Of a DNA stretch of 64,000 nucleotides, positions 32,600 to 45,562 are shown piece by piece. The notes beneath the pieces are model-generated. The model saw only the letters and a program-made list of their open reading frames with translations, did no database searches and was not told the origin of the DNA. Where the stretch lies: the NCBI GenBank assembly GCA_023935145.1, contig CM043698.1, positions 78,139,501 through 78,203,500 on the forward strand. The letters run 5' to 3'. Origin of the DNA: Bretschneidera sinensis. Taxonomy: Eukaryota; Streptophyta; Magnoliopsida; Brassicales; Akaniaceae. The stretch's first letter is position 1. Each line of letters opens with the position of its first letter. The position numbers and the translations under genes were made by a program.

Positions 32600-33735
32600 C
32601 CTGAGCTCCTAAATCTTGGCCCCAATGGCCTGCTGCATACAGGTTATAGAGACCTGGAGGCCTGACAAAGCTTCAAGGATAGTGTCTAGAGAGCTTCCTG
32701 AGTGCCTTATGCTTTCTGGTCTATGTGGAGTCCTTCTAGGAGCCTCGGGTGCGGGTGTTTCATCCTCAGGTGGTTCATTCCCAATCCAAATGTTCTTGCC
32801 AAGCTTAAAGATGTCCATGTGATTTCTCACCATGCACCTTATCTTCTTGAGAGAGGAAATATCGATGATGTCCTTGGAGTTAAGTTCCTGTGCCTCAGAC
32901 TCAAGAAGATGTACTCTGAAGTGCTTTAGGAGCAAGGTTATGATCATGCCATAAGAAAGGACACTGATATCACTATTATGCCTTAGAACCATATTATTAA
33001 GGAGGAGTGGGTAGAGAGTATAAGAGGTGCATGTCTTAAGGCAGTAGATTAATTGGATGTCTAATTTGGAAGGACAGTTTCGGCTTTTTAATCTGAGGTT
33101 CAAAGTCTAATTGAGGACTAGGTTTAGGATCCTAGAGTCTAGAGGAAAGTCAAGATAGATGTTATAGGTTTGACTCTGGTAAATATAATTCTTATCCCCT
33201 TTAACAACCTCGCGGGCCTCTTAATAGTCAAAATCATCGGGCCACCCATCTCTTATCTATCTAATCCTTTTAGTGGGTAACTTTAGGATGTCATAAAGGA
33301 CACTAGGAGTGACAGTGAGCTCGTGTCCCATTACAATGGTGGAAAACCTAGTTGATGATGGTGAAAATTGTTGTAAATTTGCATAAAACTGATGCATTAG
33401 CCTAGGATAGAACTTTTCTTGAAAATGGACTAGATCAGTCCAACCTAGCCTATCAAATAGAGGTCTAAGATTGAAATTATTGAAGTTAAAGTTAAAAAAA
33501 TCTAAGACTCTACTAGGTCTAATGGACTTATTCCGTATGGTAGTGATATACTTCTCCTTAATATAATCATCTCGAAAGTAAGAGGTGTTGATGTGGTCCT
33601 TTGGAGGGTCGTCCCTTGGAGGTTCGCTCCCTGCTCTTTCTTTAGATTTTCCTTTCTCTTTAGCTGCAACCTTGCACTTACGAGATGTTGGATTGTCTGG
33701 ACCTGAGTAGACCATCTTGTATCATTTGTAGTCAT
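32600..33735 (-). pseudogene. ORF3 relic of the older Sirevirus
   Basis: Two minus-strand blocks correspond to the accessory ORF of the young element. Block one (33257-33715) has a Lys-rich N-terminus, then RNKSIRPSRVLDF and YPRLMHQFYANL. Block two (32609-33103) has LYPLLLNNMV, LSYGMIITLLLKHFRV, ESEAQE and IIDISSLKKI, then a proline-rich and coiled-coil tail. Stops lie between about 33104 and 33256. Conservation of the same segments in two clearly diverged elements argues that this was a real protein under selection. Confidence 0.75.
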
Positions 33736-34144
33736 TGAACAGAGAGAAAAAATGTTAAAACCAAGATATGCGAGTTTTGAGAAGTGAGAGGATTTTAGGA
33801 CTTGAATCGAGCGTAAAAAGGTAGGTATTTGAGTCTTAGTATGCTGGCATAAGGAGATAATGAAGTGGCAATACCGATTTCATCAAAATTTGGTGAAGAA
33901 GAAAGAGGGGGATTTTTGTGTTTTTTTAGGTATTTCAAAAATGAAATTCAAAATGTGAAGATTTAAGAGAAAAACAACGGATTTTAAGGAATGGTTAATG
34001 ATTTTGGGCAATAAAAGGGGATTTGGTGGAGGTTTTAAACTTTGAATTGTTTTGAGTGTGTGAGGGTTTTTAGAGAGAAGCTTAGAAAGGGTTTTAACGG
34101 AGTTTTAAAACTGATGAGGAGTTTAAAATCTAGAAATCGTGTTT

Positions 34145-34370
34145 TCAGTCAACTTGACGGGTCTTTTCAATCGATTGGACCAATAATAGAGATTTGGGTT
34201 TCAAAATGGCTTGTGATGTAGTCAATAGAAGAAGTTCATTCAGTCGACTGGATGATGTTATTTAGTCGACTGGATGAACATCTTCAGTCGACTTAAAAAG
34301 TGGCAGAAATTTTAGTTGTAGAAGTAAATGTGTATCGATTGATTGAATGATTCTATTCAATCGAACAGAT
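34145..34370 (-). promoter_or_regulatory. Palindrome array upstream of the older ORF3
   Basis: Sites near 34240, 34262 and 34284 (22-bp steps) read TCAGTCGACTGG, TTAGTCGACTGG and TCAGTCGACTTA. More degenerate ones lie near 34145, 34166 and 34357. On the minus strand a conserved leader phrase (AAGCTTCTCTCTAAAAA) follows before the ORF, as in the young element; the TATA there has decayed. Confidence 0.6.
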
Positions 34371-34699
34371 AAGGATTTTCAAAGAAAATTCTGAACTCAA
34401 GTTGGAAGAATTGCAAGTTTGATTTGTTCTACCCCATTTTTGAGTGATACAAATATTAAATTGAGGATTAATCTTCATTCACTTAATGGTACAAATGCAA
34501 ATGATGAATGTAAATCCAATCAAACACCCACATATTCAAAAAAATTCCAATCCCATTAATAGTCTAATTTTGTAAAAGCTATCTTCATTCAAATGTTTTG
34601 TAAGAATGTCAACAATTCGATCCTCAGTGGGAATAAATTCTAGTTTAATATCACCCTTTTGAGTATAATCTCTTATAAAGTGATGTCTTATCTCAATGT

Positions 34700-36690
34700 G
34701 TTTGGTTCTAGAATGCTGAATTGGATTTTTTTTTTGTCAAATTGATAGTAATAATGTTGTTACAATGAATTGGAATATTTTGAAAGTACATACCGTAATC
34801 TTCTAGCTGTTGTTTCATCCATAAAATTTATCCACAACAACTACCAGCGGCTACATATTCCGCTTCGGCAGTTGATAGTGCAATTGAATTTTGTTTATTT
34901 GAAAACCAATAAGTTAACATAGCACCTAGATATTGGCATGTTCCACTAGCTCTTTTTCTATCTAACTTACAACCCACATAATTAGTATTCGATTATCCAA
35001 CAAGCTCAAGAGTTGATTTTCTAGAATACCATAAACCTAGATTTTGAGTACCTTGCAAATATCTTAAAATTATTTTCACAACAGTTATATGAGATTCATT
35101 AGGGTTAGCTTGGAACTTAGCACACATGCATACATTAAACATTATATTGGGTCTACTTGTAGTTAGGTAAAGTAAAGCCCCTATCATGCTTCTATAAGTT
35201 TTAATGTCTACACACTTATCTTTCTCATCTAGGTCAAGTTTTGTGGAGGTGCTCATGTGAGTGCCAATAGATTTTGAGTTCTCCATCCCAAACCTCTTCA
35301 ACAGATTCTGGGTGTATTTGGATTGATTGATGAAGATGTGTCATTTCAATTGTTTGATTTGAAGTCCAAGGAAGTAGGTAAGCTCTCCCATCACACTCAT
35401 CTCAAATTTACCTTGCATACGCTTAGCAAAATCTTGACACATGATTCATTAGAGGCACCAAATATAATATCATCAACATATATTTGGACTAAAAGTGTGT
35501 CATGTTTATAAGTTTTTGTAAAAAGAGTTGTATCTATTTTTCCTCTTGTAAAAGCATTTTCAAGTAAAAACGTACTTAACCTTTCATACCATGCTCTTGA
35601 AGCTTGCTTGAACCCATAAAGAGCTTTAGAAAGCTTATAAACATGGTTTGGAAGGTTAAGATCTTCAAAACCAAGAGGTTGTTCAACATAAACCTCTTTT
35701 TTTATAAAACATTTAAAAATGCACTTTTCACATCTATTTGAAATAGTTTAAACTTTTTAAAGCATGCAAAGGCTAGTAACATATGAATAGCTTCTAATCT
35801 AGCTACATGAGCATAGGTCTCATCAAAGTCTATTCCTTCTTCTTGATTGTAACCTTTAGCAACAAATCTAGCCTTATTTCTAGTTACAATTCCATTTTCA
35901 TCCATTTTGTTTCTATAAACCCATTTAATTCCTGTGGTGGTATGATTCTTTGGTCTAGGAACTAGAGTCTATATTTTATTTCTTTCAAATTGATTTAACT
36001 ATTCTTATATAACATTTATCCAATCAACATCTTTTTCAGTTTCTACAAAAGTCTTAGGTTCTACTTGGGATAAATATGCTATACAATTACAAATATTTCT
36101 CATAGAAGATCGAGTTCTTACCCCTTGTGAAGGATCACTAATCACTAGATCGATTGGAAGATAAGTTGCATATCTCCAATCTTTGGGTAAGTTCATCTCG
36201 TTTGATGACTTGTGGAAGGTTGATCAAGATTTGGGGCATCTACCACTTGATTTATTTGAGGTTAACTTTCTTTAGGGTCAACAATGGGAGTAGATATATC
36301 CACTATTGGATTAAATTCTGCATCATCATCAAGAGATACTATTCTATTACTAATTAAGTTAGATTCATCAAAGGCAACATGTATGGATTCTTCGACCACT
36401 AGAGTTATTTTGTTAAAGATTCTAAAAGCTTTACTAGAGGTTGAATATCCTAAGAATATCTTTTCATCGGTCTTAGAGTCAAATTTACCTAAATTAGTTT
36501 TATTGTTATTTAGGATGAAGCACTTGTAACAAAAAGCATGGAAGTAAGAGATATTAGACTTTCTACCTTTCCATGGTTCATATGGATTTTTATCAAGCAT
36601 AGGCCTAATTGATACTCTATTTAAAACATAGCAATAAGTATTTACGGCTTTTGCCCAAAAATATACTGGTAAAAAAAATAATGACTAAAG
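34700..36690 (-). pseudogene. pol relic (integrase end, RT, RNase H) of the older Sirevirus
   Basis: Minus-strand fragments run from the integrase end (MLDKNPYEPWKGRKSN, IFLGYSTSSKAFRIFNK at 36262-36600), through the linker (VRTRSSMRNIC), RT ([29 protein letters not shown] at 35702-35905; YVDD near 35463-35480), [15 protein letters not shown] (34993-35301), to RNase H ([11 protein letters not shown] near 34850-34890). The sequence is close to the young Sirevirus pol but carries frameshifts and stops. Confidence 0.87.
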
Positions 36691-36838
36691 AAATACTGGA
36701 AAACAAAAAAAAAATACTAGAAATAAATAGTAACAAGAAATATGAAAAATAATAAAAACATAAAGGATATGCAGTGGGGTGCCTCCCATGAGCGCTAAGT
36801 TTAAATTCTTCAGCCAGACTCTCCATAGTAGACGATAA

Positions 36839-38300
36839 TCACTCTGAGTAACTAGGATCCTCCAACAATGTCGTCTCAGTCTCTAGACTCCTCAACTCAA
36901 AGAATGGTTTTAGCCTCTGTGCATTCACCTTGAAAGTGTTACCATTCTTTGGATCCTCAATCTCAATGGCCCCATGAGGAAAAACCGACCGAATAATAAA
37001 TGGGCTTGTCCATCGAGATTTGAGCTTGCCTGAAAAAAGATGCAAGCGTGAATTGTAAAGAAGAACTTTTTGACCAGGCAAAAAAAATCATCTTAAAATG
37101 TTCTGGTCATGAGCCTTCTTCATTTGTGCCTTATACAACTGCGCACAATCATATGCATCATTCCGCAGCTCCTCTAATTCATTGAGTTGGAGCTTCCTTT
37201 GTGAGCTAGCCTTCAAAAGATTGAAGTTCAACTGCTTGATAGCCCAATACGCTCTATGCTCTAATTCCACTGGAAGGTGACATTCTTTTCCGTACACAAG
37301 GCGATATGGAGACATGCCAATTGGCGTCTTGAATGTTGTCCGATATGCCCACAATACATCATTCAATCGCAGAGACTAATATTTTCTACTAGGGTTCACA
37401 GTCTTCTCCAAAATGTGTTTGATCTTGCGATTAAAAATTTCCACTTGTCTACTCGTCTGCGGGTGATACGAGGTGGCGACCTTATGTATGATGAAATATT
37501 TCTTCATCAACTGCTCAAAAATCCGTTTGCAAAAATACTTACCTCCATCACTTATGATTGCTCGAGGCATGCCAAAATGAGAAAAGATAGTGTTCTTAAA
37601 AAACTAGACCACAACTCTGTGGTCATTGGTCTTCCATGCAATGGCCTCCACCCATTTGGACAGATAGTCCACAGCAACTAGAATGTACAGATAGTCGAAG
37701 GAGTTTGGGAGATGTTCCATAAAATCAATGCCTCACACGTCAAAAATCTCAACAATTGGAATGGAGTTGAGGTGCATCATATTCTTCCTAGAAATACTCC
37801 CTAGCTTTTGGCAACACTCATAAGATACACAGTAGGTGTGAGAGTCTCGGAACAGGGTAAGCCAATAGAATCCACTCTGCAAAATCTTCGTAGCGGTCCT
37901 CTTTGCACTAAAATGGACTCCACAAGCATGATCATGAAAAAATGAGATGACATTAGATTGGTCATGCTCAGGAATACACCTTCTAATGATCTGATTGGGA
38001 CAATACTTGAACAAGTAAGGATTATCCCAGAAAAAATGTTTTACCATGGCCAAAAACTTAGACTTATCTTGTCGCCCCCAATGTAAAGGCATTTGACCAG
38101 TGACAAGATAGTTCACTATATCAGCAAACCGTAGTGGAGGATTGTGAGTAATGTGCATCAATTGCTCATCAGGAAAGGTCTCAGAAATGGGAATGAAGAC
38201 CTCAGCGAAATCCACTATCAACCTAGACAAATGGTCCGCCACCATATTTTCAGAACCTTTTTTATCCCGAATCTCTATGTCGAACTCCTGAAGTAACAAG
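36839..38300 (-). pseudogene. Integrase of the gypsy element
   Basis: In minus-strand order: zinc-binding region (HDHACGVHFSAKRTA and CVSYECCQKLG, 37733-38299), core with IISDGGKYF and [19 protein letters not shown] (37376-37570), [20 protein letters not shown] (37088-37366), and C-terminal GQKVLLYNSRLHLFSGKLKS (36839-37081). Frames shift between the blocks. Confidence 0.87.
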
Positions 38301-39310
38301 ATCTATCGGATAAGACAAGATTTCACATCCTTTTAGGGGAAAAGATACTTCAATGTTGCATGATCCGAGTAGATAATGACTTTCGATCCTAACAAGTAGG
38401 ATCTGAACTTGTCCAATGCAAAAACGACTACTAGCATAGTAGATAACATGGAGGAGTTTATCAACAAACTGCCCCAAAACAGCTCCAATTGTATAATCTA
38501 ATGCGTCAAACATAATCTCAAAAGGTACACCCTAGTTGGGTGGCTGAATATTGGGTGTGGACGTCAGAATCTTCTTCAGATCCCCAAATGCTTACTTACA
38601 GTCCTTATCAAATACAAATGGGGCATCTTTCAACAATAACTTGCACAAGGGCCTGGCAATCTTACTGAAATCCTGGATAAATCACCTATAGAATTCTGCA
38701 TGGCCCAGAAAAGAATGAACCTCTTTCACTGTACGTAGGGCTGAAAGGTTGGAAATTAGGTCCACCTTCGATTTGTCGACCTCAATCCCCCCATGAGATA
38801 TGACATGCCCCAGTACAATACCTTGCTTGACCATAAAATAACACTTCTCCTAATTAAGCACCAGGTTCTTCCTTTTGCACCGCACTAAGACCAAAGTGAG
38901 ACGGTGCAGACACTCCTAAAATGATGAACTGAACACGGAGAAGTCATCCATGAAAATCTCTAAGAAACGCTCTACTATGTCAAAGAATATGCTGACCATG
39001 TACTGCTGAAAAGTAGTGGGTGCATTACATAACTCAAAGGGCATGCAATGGTAGGTGAATGTCCCAAAAGGACAGGTAAATATCATATTCTCTTGATCTT
39101 CAGGGTCCACAAGGACCTATTTATATCCAGAATAACCATCCAAGAAGCAATAGTAATCGTGCCCGACCAAGCACTCCACCATCTGATCAATAAATGGGAG
39201 TGGAAAATGATCCGTTCTTGTGGCAGCATTCAACTTACGGTAGTTTATACACAATTTAAATCCTGACTAAACACAAGTTGGCACCAAATCGTCATCCTTA
39301 TTGTTCACTA
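38262..39310 (-). pseudogene. Reverse transcriptase and RNase H of the gypsy element
   Basis: The RT core reads FTCPFGTFTYHCMPFELCNA and FMDDFSVFSSSF (the YxDD box as FMDD) at 38916-39110. RNase H (FDALDYTIGAVLGQ) lies at 38262-38513. Stops and frame changes occur in between. Confidence 0.85.
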
Positions 39311-39683
39311 CCGTCAATCTAGCCCACTTAGGCATGACATGAATCAGGCTCACCCACTTGCTATCAAAGATTGGAAAAATGATCCCTGCATCCAACAACT
39401 TTATCACTTCAGTCCTCACAACCTCTTGTATAGCTGGGTTGAGCCTTCTCTATGGCTCCCTCGATAGCTTGCCATTCTCCTCCAAATGTATCTTGTACAT
39501 CATCACCGAGGGGCTGATCCCCTTGATATCCTCAATAGTCCAGCCGATAGCTTCATTGTGCTATCTTAAAACGTCTAATAATTTCTCTTCTTGAGCATTA
39601 ACCAAATCTGAAGCTATAATCACAGGCAAAGAGTCTGTTGGACTTAGGAATTTATACTTAAGATTGTCCGGTAAAGGCTTAAG

Positions 39684-42281
39684 TTATTTCTTGGGGGGCT
39701 CAGGTGCTGCGGTCTCCTCCGTCTCATTGCTCTCTTGAGGAGCAGACTTCAAAATGGCATTTGCTTGCTTAAGTAACTTATCCATATCCAAATCCTCTCT
39801 AAACTGAGCAAAGCATGCCTTTAGGGGGTCCTCAATACTTGATTCATCCACAGTCTCCTCAATAATCTCCTCTATCAAGCATACATTTCTCACTTCATCA
39901 TATTCCAGTGTTTTCTTATTGATATCAAAGATATTCAACTCCACTATCATATTTTTGAAGGAAATCTTCATCATCCCTATCCTACAATTTATCAGGGCAT
40001 TAGCCGTGACTAAGAATGGTCACTCTAAAATCACTGGTATCTGAATCCCCACATTCTAAACAGGTTCTGTGTCAAGCACAATAAAATCCACGGGGAAATA
40101 AAACTTATCTACCTTTATCAAAACGTCCTCAATTATTTCCCGTGGTATATTCACTGACCTATCAGCCAATTGAAGTGTTATGGATGTAGGCTTCAATTCT
40201 CCTAACCCTAACTGTAAATAGATTGAGTAGACCAGAAGATTCACACTCGCTCTTAGATCCAAAAGAGCCCTCTCAATCCGGTTGACTCCTATCATGTAAG
40301 AAATGATAGGACACCACGGGTCTTTATACTTGATGGGCAGCTTGCACTGAAGAATTGAGCTAACTTACTCGGTCAAAAACACCTTCTTCGAGACATTCAT
40401 CCTCCTCTTGACAGTGATCAAGTCCTTTAAGAACTTGGCATATGACGGCACTTACTGGATGGCGTCCAAGAATGGGATATTGATTAGGACCTGCTTGAAC
40501 ACCTCCAGAATGTCCTCAAATTTCCCTCCTTTCTTGGGCGAGTGTAATCTCTCAGGGTAAGGTGCTTTAGGTACAAACGACCTAGAAAAATCCTTAACAA
40601 CAGGTGTGGTTGTAGATGGCTCAGCATATCTCTTTTCCTTGTTGCCACTTTCTTGCCCTTGCTGCATAGCAGTGTTCTCTTCCACTTGATTTTCCACTTG
40701 TCTCCCATACCTCAATGTGATAATCGATTGCACTTGTTCCTGCCCATGCGTAAGAGTTGATGAATTTCCAACCACAAACTGTCCCTTCAGGTTGGGCACG
40801 GGTTGATTGGGAAACTTTCCATTCTCTTTCACCCAAGTGACTTACGATTTGACCCATTTGACTCTCTAGCTTGGCAATCGCTTGGGTATTTACTATTGTC
40901 GCACTCCTCACTTCGCTGATGGATTGGCCGGTCATCTTCATGAAATCTTTGAGGGTTTCCTCCAATGACTGTGAAACCAATGCTGGCGCTTGAGTGAAAG
41001 CTTGGTAAGCGGGTGATGGTGTTGGATAGACTGAGTGACCATGACTTGGAACTAGTTGAGGAAATCTGGGAGGCTATTGATTGTGAACATGATGAGGGGC
41101 TCTTCCCTGATTCATCGGTTGGTTCTGCTTCCATGAAAAATTAGGGTGGTTCCGCCACCTTGGATTGTAAGTCTCGGAGTAAAATCTATTTGATTACTTC
41201 CGATAGTCATTGAAAGCGTTCACTTGCTCCATGGGATACTCTGCAAAAGTCAGCATAGATGGACAATTCTATGCTAACTGCATAGGACTAGCACAGATGG
41301 AACGGCTATCAACATTGAATGTATTGGCTGCATTGATGGACTAGCCCACTGCGAGAGCGTTAACCTTTTTGGTGAGAGCATATATCTTTATCCTTAAGTT
41401 AGTGTCCTCCTTAATATCATAGATACCTTATTTCTTAGGGGCAGGAATGGACTTGTCTCGACAGCTTGAAAAATCCCACTGCTGCGAGTTTTCAGATAAC
41501 TTGTCTAATGCCTTGTATGCTTCATCCCCGGTCAGACTTAAGAATGCCCCTCATTCATGCTACGGTTGGGTTGAGTCAACCCTTGGTAGAAGAACTGAAT
41601 GAGTCTCCACTTCTCATATCCATGTGGAGGGCATCTGATCAGTAACTCTTTGAAATGCTTCCAACTCTCAGAAAACTTCTTATCCTCCTTCTGAGTGAAA
41701 GAACTAATCTTCTTTCGGCACTCATTCAATTTAAACATTGGGAAAAACTTATTATAGAATTTACTCAACAAGCTTTCCCAAGATGTAATAGACCCGAGCG
41801 TGTTGGAATCTAACCATGCCTTAGCTCTATCGTGAAGAGAAAAAGGGAAAAGTCTAAGATGGACCGACTCATCAGAGAAGTTCTGGAACTTAAATGCGGC
41901 CTAAATATCTTTGAACTTCTTCACATGACTGTAAGGATTTTCAAGATACAGGCCATGAAATGAGGGTAGGAGTTGGATGACATGTGGCTTTAGATCAAGA
42001 TGGGTAGCATTAGTTGGTGGCAACACTATACAAGAAGGGGAGTTAGTCGTAATGGGTGCGAACAAATCCCTAAGGGATGTAGTGAAGTCCACGTTCCAAG
42101 CTCTAGGTTGCTCTACATTCTCCGGTTGATTTGCATTCCTTAAATTTTCCCTCATCTCAATCGTCTCTCTCTCAACAAGTGCTCTCTTATTTCTCCTAAG
42201 AGTTTTTTCTATTTCAGGATCTAAAGGTATTAACTCTAGGTTTAGAGATCGCAGACCAAGCATACACCACACAAAAAACAA
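39684..42281 (-). pseudogene. gag and protease of the gypsy element
   Basis: gag begins near 42240 (LELIPLDPEIEKTLRRNKRA) and continues through FTQKEDKKFSESWKHFKELL (41538-41771) to a poorly conserved end (40452-41134). The protease block at 40056-40295 reads ALLDLRASVNLLVYSIYLQL, where the usual active site is D-(L/S)-G-A-S; the Gly is replaced by Arg, which should inactivate it. A spacer peptide with EETAAPEPPKK lies at 39684-39974. Confidence 0.8.
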
Positions 42282-42721
42282 TAAAACAAACTAACTAGCA
42301 GAAACAAAAGAATAAAATAAAATACACATAACAAATAACAATAAAATAAAATAAATACAAAAACAGAAAATACAATACTCACAAAATTGGCCAACAAAAA
42401 TTGGCAATTTTTTTTTTCAGCTGCTATCGGTTTGCTGATGCTGTTTGCAGAGATGCGCTCGAGCACAGGTAAAGTGTGATTCGACAGACTGCAAAAACAG
42501 ATCAAACACCAAAATTTTCTTTTGTTTTTTTGAATTTTTTATACATTTTTTGATTTATTTTTTATGGGCAATTGCAAATAGAAACAAATAAACTATAATA
42601 AAATTGCAAAAAGAAAAATGAAACAAAAATGCTAACTAAACTAGTAGAAAAATAAAATTAATTCAGACAAAAATTTAATTTTCACAAACAAAACAAATCT
42701 CCAGTAGTGGCGCCAAAAACT

Positions 42722-44102
42722 TGTTGGTAGTTTTAAATTACTCGCAAGCGCATGAGTCGTTTGCAATATAGTGTGTGCAAGTGCGAGGTCGAATCCACAG
42801 GGAATTTTGTCGTGAAAATAGATTTTTATTTAAAATAAATCTATTTTAACCTAGTTCCGAATTTCAAAATGTGTCGTGCAAAAACTATAAACTAAACTAA
42901 ATTGATTTAAAACAAATGATAAAAGTACTAAGATTTCTGAATCCACCCCACCAAATTAAAGCATATATTTTCATGATTTTGTTTCTACAACCAACAAGCA
43001 ATTACATCCTATGTATGTTCTATGTAAAAGTAATTTATCAAATAATTCCATGAATCCATCGATATACAAATCACAACGAATACCCTAATTAAATCAAATC
43101 ATCCAATGTATCCGTTTACTTTAGAATCACAATGGATATCCGATTTAATTTGAATAATTCGATCTATCCGTCAGATGAAATATATCAAATAACCAATTTG
43201 AACAATTTATAAACAAAACAATCAATCATAAGAATTTACTCAAGAAATCGAATTGAAATAGAACATCAATACAAAAATATCGGAATTGTACGAACATATA
43301 TGAAAATATAATGCTAATCAATGGCGAGGCTTCATCTTCAACCTTAGATAAAGGTTTTAGCCTCTCATGATTATGAAAATAAATTTCACAAATAAAGTGC
43401 TAAACATTAAACTTTAAAACACGAAAGAAATAAATTAAAGCTAAAAATACATTGAGAGAGAAATTCCACTTGCAGCTGCTGTGCGGCGCTCCCCCCCCCC
43501 CCCCCCCCTTTCATTGATAGCAAAGTCTTCGAGATCCCTGAAGATGAAGTGAAATGAGGCTTTTATAGGGAAACTCCATGAGTGCAATGTGTTTCCAACC
43601 GATGTGGGATGTGGGATATGGGATGTGTTTCCAACTGATGTAGGATGTGCGATATGGGATTTAAGCCTTCACATGCTGCTCAAAACTTCTGCCCATGTTG
43701 CTTTTAATCGTCTCTCTCAATATGGTGCGCTCGATCAGCATAGTGCGCTGATAATCGTCCCTCTCCTTTCCAAAATAGGATCAGCCACCATATTGCACGA
43801 ATGCGCTCGATCGCAGCATGGTGCGCTCGATCCTACTTCTTGCGTGCGAGAGCGCAGGTGCGCTCGATCCTGGGCTTGGGCGCTATTGCACTTGATCGCA
43901 GGTCTCTTGTGCTTCATCGCAACAGTAGATTCCAGCTTTTCCTTATTTTTTCTCTTTAAGCCGGATAATTCCATAATGCTCCAAAAACCTAGAAAAACAT
44001 AGTAAACACAGAAATGAGATAAAATAGGATGAAATAACACAAACTAAGAGCTTAACAAATATAAATTAAGGGGCTTAAATATGAATATTTAAGCACTTAT
44101 CA
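42722..44102 (-). repeat. Single remaining LTR of the gypsy element
   Basis: On the minus strand it begins TGATAAGTGCTTAAATATTC and ends ACTACCAACA, about 1.38 kb, with the primer-binding site just outside. It contains an 18-bp run of C (43491-43508), a near-duplicate of TTTCCAACCGATGTGGGAT at about 43590 and 43628, and five interspersed copies of the type GTGCGCTCGATC between 43727 and 43870. Confidence 0.82.
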
Positions 44103-45059
44103 GTAGGATGAGACCATTCAATGACTTTGAATGGTATCGTGAGATAAATTTGTTGATTCACATGGATGACATCAATATGTTGATGCCAAAAAAGTGGACG
44201 AGGACATCCGTTGTTCAATGGATTTCAACGGGGTATTGCTGAAGGTCGATATAGGTAAGATAACTCTGGACTAGAGAACTTTTTTTGTGTCGAAAGTGCA
44301 TGTAGTCCTGCAAAAAAAATCTCCCAAAGATTTTATACTTTGAGGAGGACCTTCTGATGATTAAGTCAGCAAACACTCTTTGAGGAGAATGCAGAAATGA
44401 AGCAAATATGAAGGGATGATTGGGATAAGGAGAGAACTTGGTTAGCTCCCTTTGTTCCTCATATGTTTTCTCCATATACCTTGGATTCTGTTCGATTTCT
44501 ATCTCTTTTTAGGGAGTGTGTGATTGCGTTCGAGTCTTGTCTTTTTTTTTTTCTTTTGCTTGGTTTAGCCTCTTGCTTTTACTTGCTTCTAGGCTTGCTT
44601 AGTTACTTAGTTGGTTCTCATTTTTTCTGGTTCAAGGGTGAGAACATCTTTATGGTCATGTTTGGTACCTGCTTTAAGTCAACTTAAAGCAAGTTGGCTT
44701 AAAGCAAGTAATAAACATGGCCTATATAGGCGCTAGTGTGCTCTTTGCCTGACTCTCCAAAGTGCAAGATTGTACTGTTGAAACGCTTGCGCCTCGAGCC
44801 TCACAATGATGGTTCTTTTCACATGAAAGATGGTTTCCCTTTGAGTTGTCACATCATTGTGTAAGGAGGTATGGCCACACGTACATCACCGCAGTCAGTT
44901 CAGGTCACTTTGCCGCTCGAGAGTTATTAGGTTGTCACGTGTTCAATTTTCTATTGAATTGTATTATTTTAGTCATATCAAGTATTAAATTTGCACCAGC
45001 CAAGAGAAAGAGATGAACAGGATGCAGATTTCGCGAGGCTTAGAAGGATTAGACTTGTT
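44103..45059. other. Intergenic, unrecognised
   Basis: No protein similarity seen. It is not the missing half of the Sirevirus or of the gypsy element. A more GC-rich stretch (about 44740-44960) contains restriction-like palindromes but no gene. The end (TTGTT) precedes the next copia LTR. Confidence 0.4.
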
Positions 45060-45274
45060 TGTTAATGTATTATAGGGGCTTAGTCCCACATTAGTTGTGT
45101 ATAGCTTTGCCTCTCCTATTGGCTTGTATAAATAAGATAGTCCCACATTGGTTGTGTATAGCTTTGCCTCTCCTATTGGCTTGTATAAATAGGATAGCTC
45201 CCTTGTAAGTAAATCACACCATTCAATATAATTCTTCTCTTTGTATTGTCTCACTTCCTCTCTTAAATTCAACA
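45060..45274 (+). repeat. 5' LTR with internal 57-bp tandem duplication
   Basis: TGTTAATG...ATTCAACA. Units at 45081-45137 and 45138-45194 are nearly identical (TAGTCCCACATT...TATAAATA) and each ends with TATAAATA (45127-45134 and 45184-45191), so the core promoter is doubled. Confidence 0.88.
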
Positions 45275-45562
45275 TGGTATCAGAGCCTTAATGGTTCTTG
45301 GTATATTAAGAATTGAGTATGCTCTATGATTGCCACTATTAGTGGATCCTTCACATCAGAAAAACTTCTAGTATATCCTTTTCATACCTGTCGGGTCATC
45401 ACTATAATCAGAGTTTCATTCTCCATCGACATCATCTCCGCCACCGCTCCTGTTTTAGACACACTGCTGCCAAGTCAGTGCCACGTCACCCGTTGACCGC
45501 CACATCATCAGTTGACCACCACGTCACCGGTTTCTTAGAGGCTCACCTTCCTCTTTGCTCCT

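Larger units (their letters stand above)
30330..36690 (-). mobile_element. Older Sirevirus-type copia element, 5' half lost
   Basis: The minus-strand order is pol, palindrome array, ORF3, polypurine tract, 3' LTR, the same architecture as the young element. The 3' LTR is 30330-31616. The homology to integrase ends near 36660-36700, where gypsy sequence begins; gag, the primer-binding site and the 5' LTR are missing. Stops and frameshifts are numerous. The candidate target sequence beside the LTR is TATAC (30325-30329), but the partner copy has been lost. Confidence 0.9.
36690..44102 (-). mobile_element. Ty3/gypsy retrotransposon (Athila/Tat-like), 3' end lost
   Basis: The minus-strand order is LTR (42722-44102), primer-binding site containing TGGCGCCA (42708-42715), gag, protease, RT, RNase H, integrase. 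Integrase after RNase H is the gypsy order. There is no second LTR: a few hundred bases past the integrase end the sequence runs into truncated Sirevirus near 36660-36700. All domains are split by frameshifts. GTAGG at 44103-44107 is the candidate target copy on the surviving side. The pol text and TGGCGCC primer site fit the Athila/Tat group, though lineage is uncertain. Confidence 0.88.

Noticed and set aside
44740..44960. GC-richer stretch considered as organelle DNA insertion
   Set aside because: I could not match it to any plastid or mitochondrial gene by eye; left as unrecognised.
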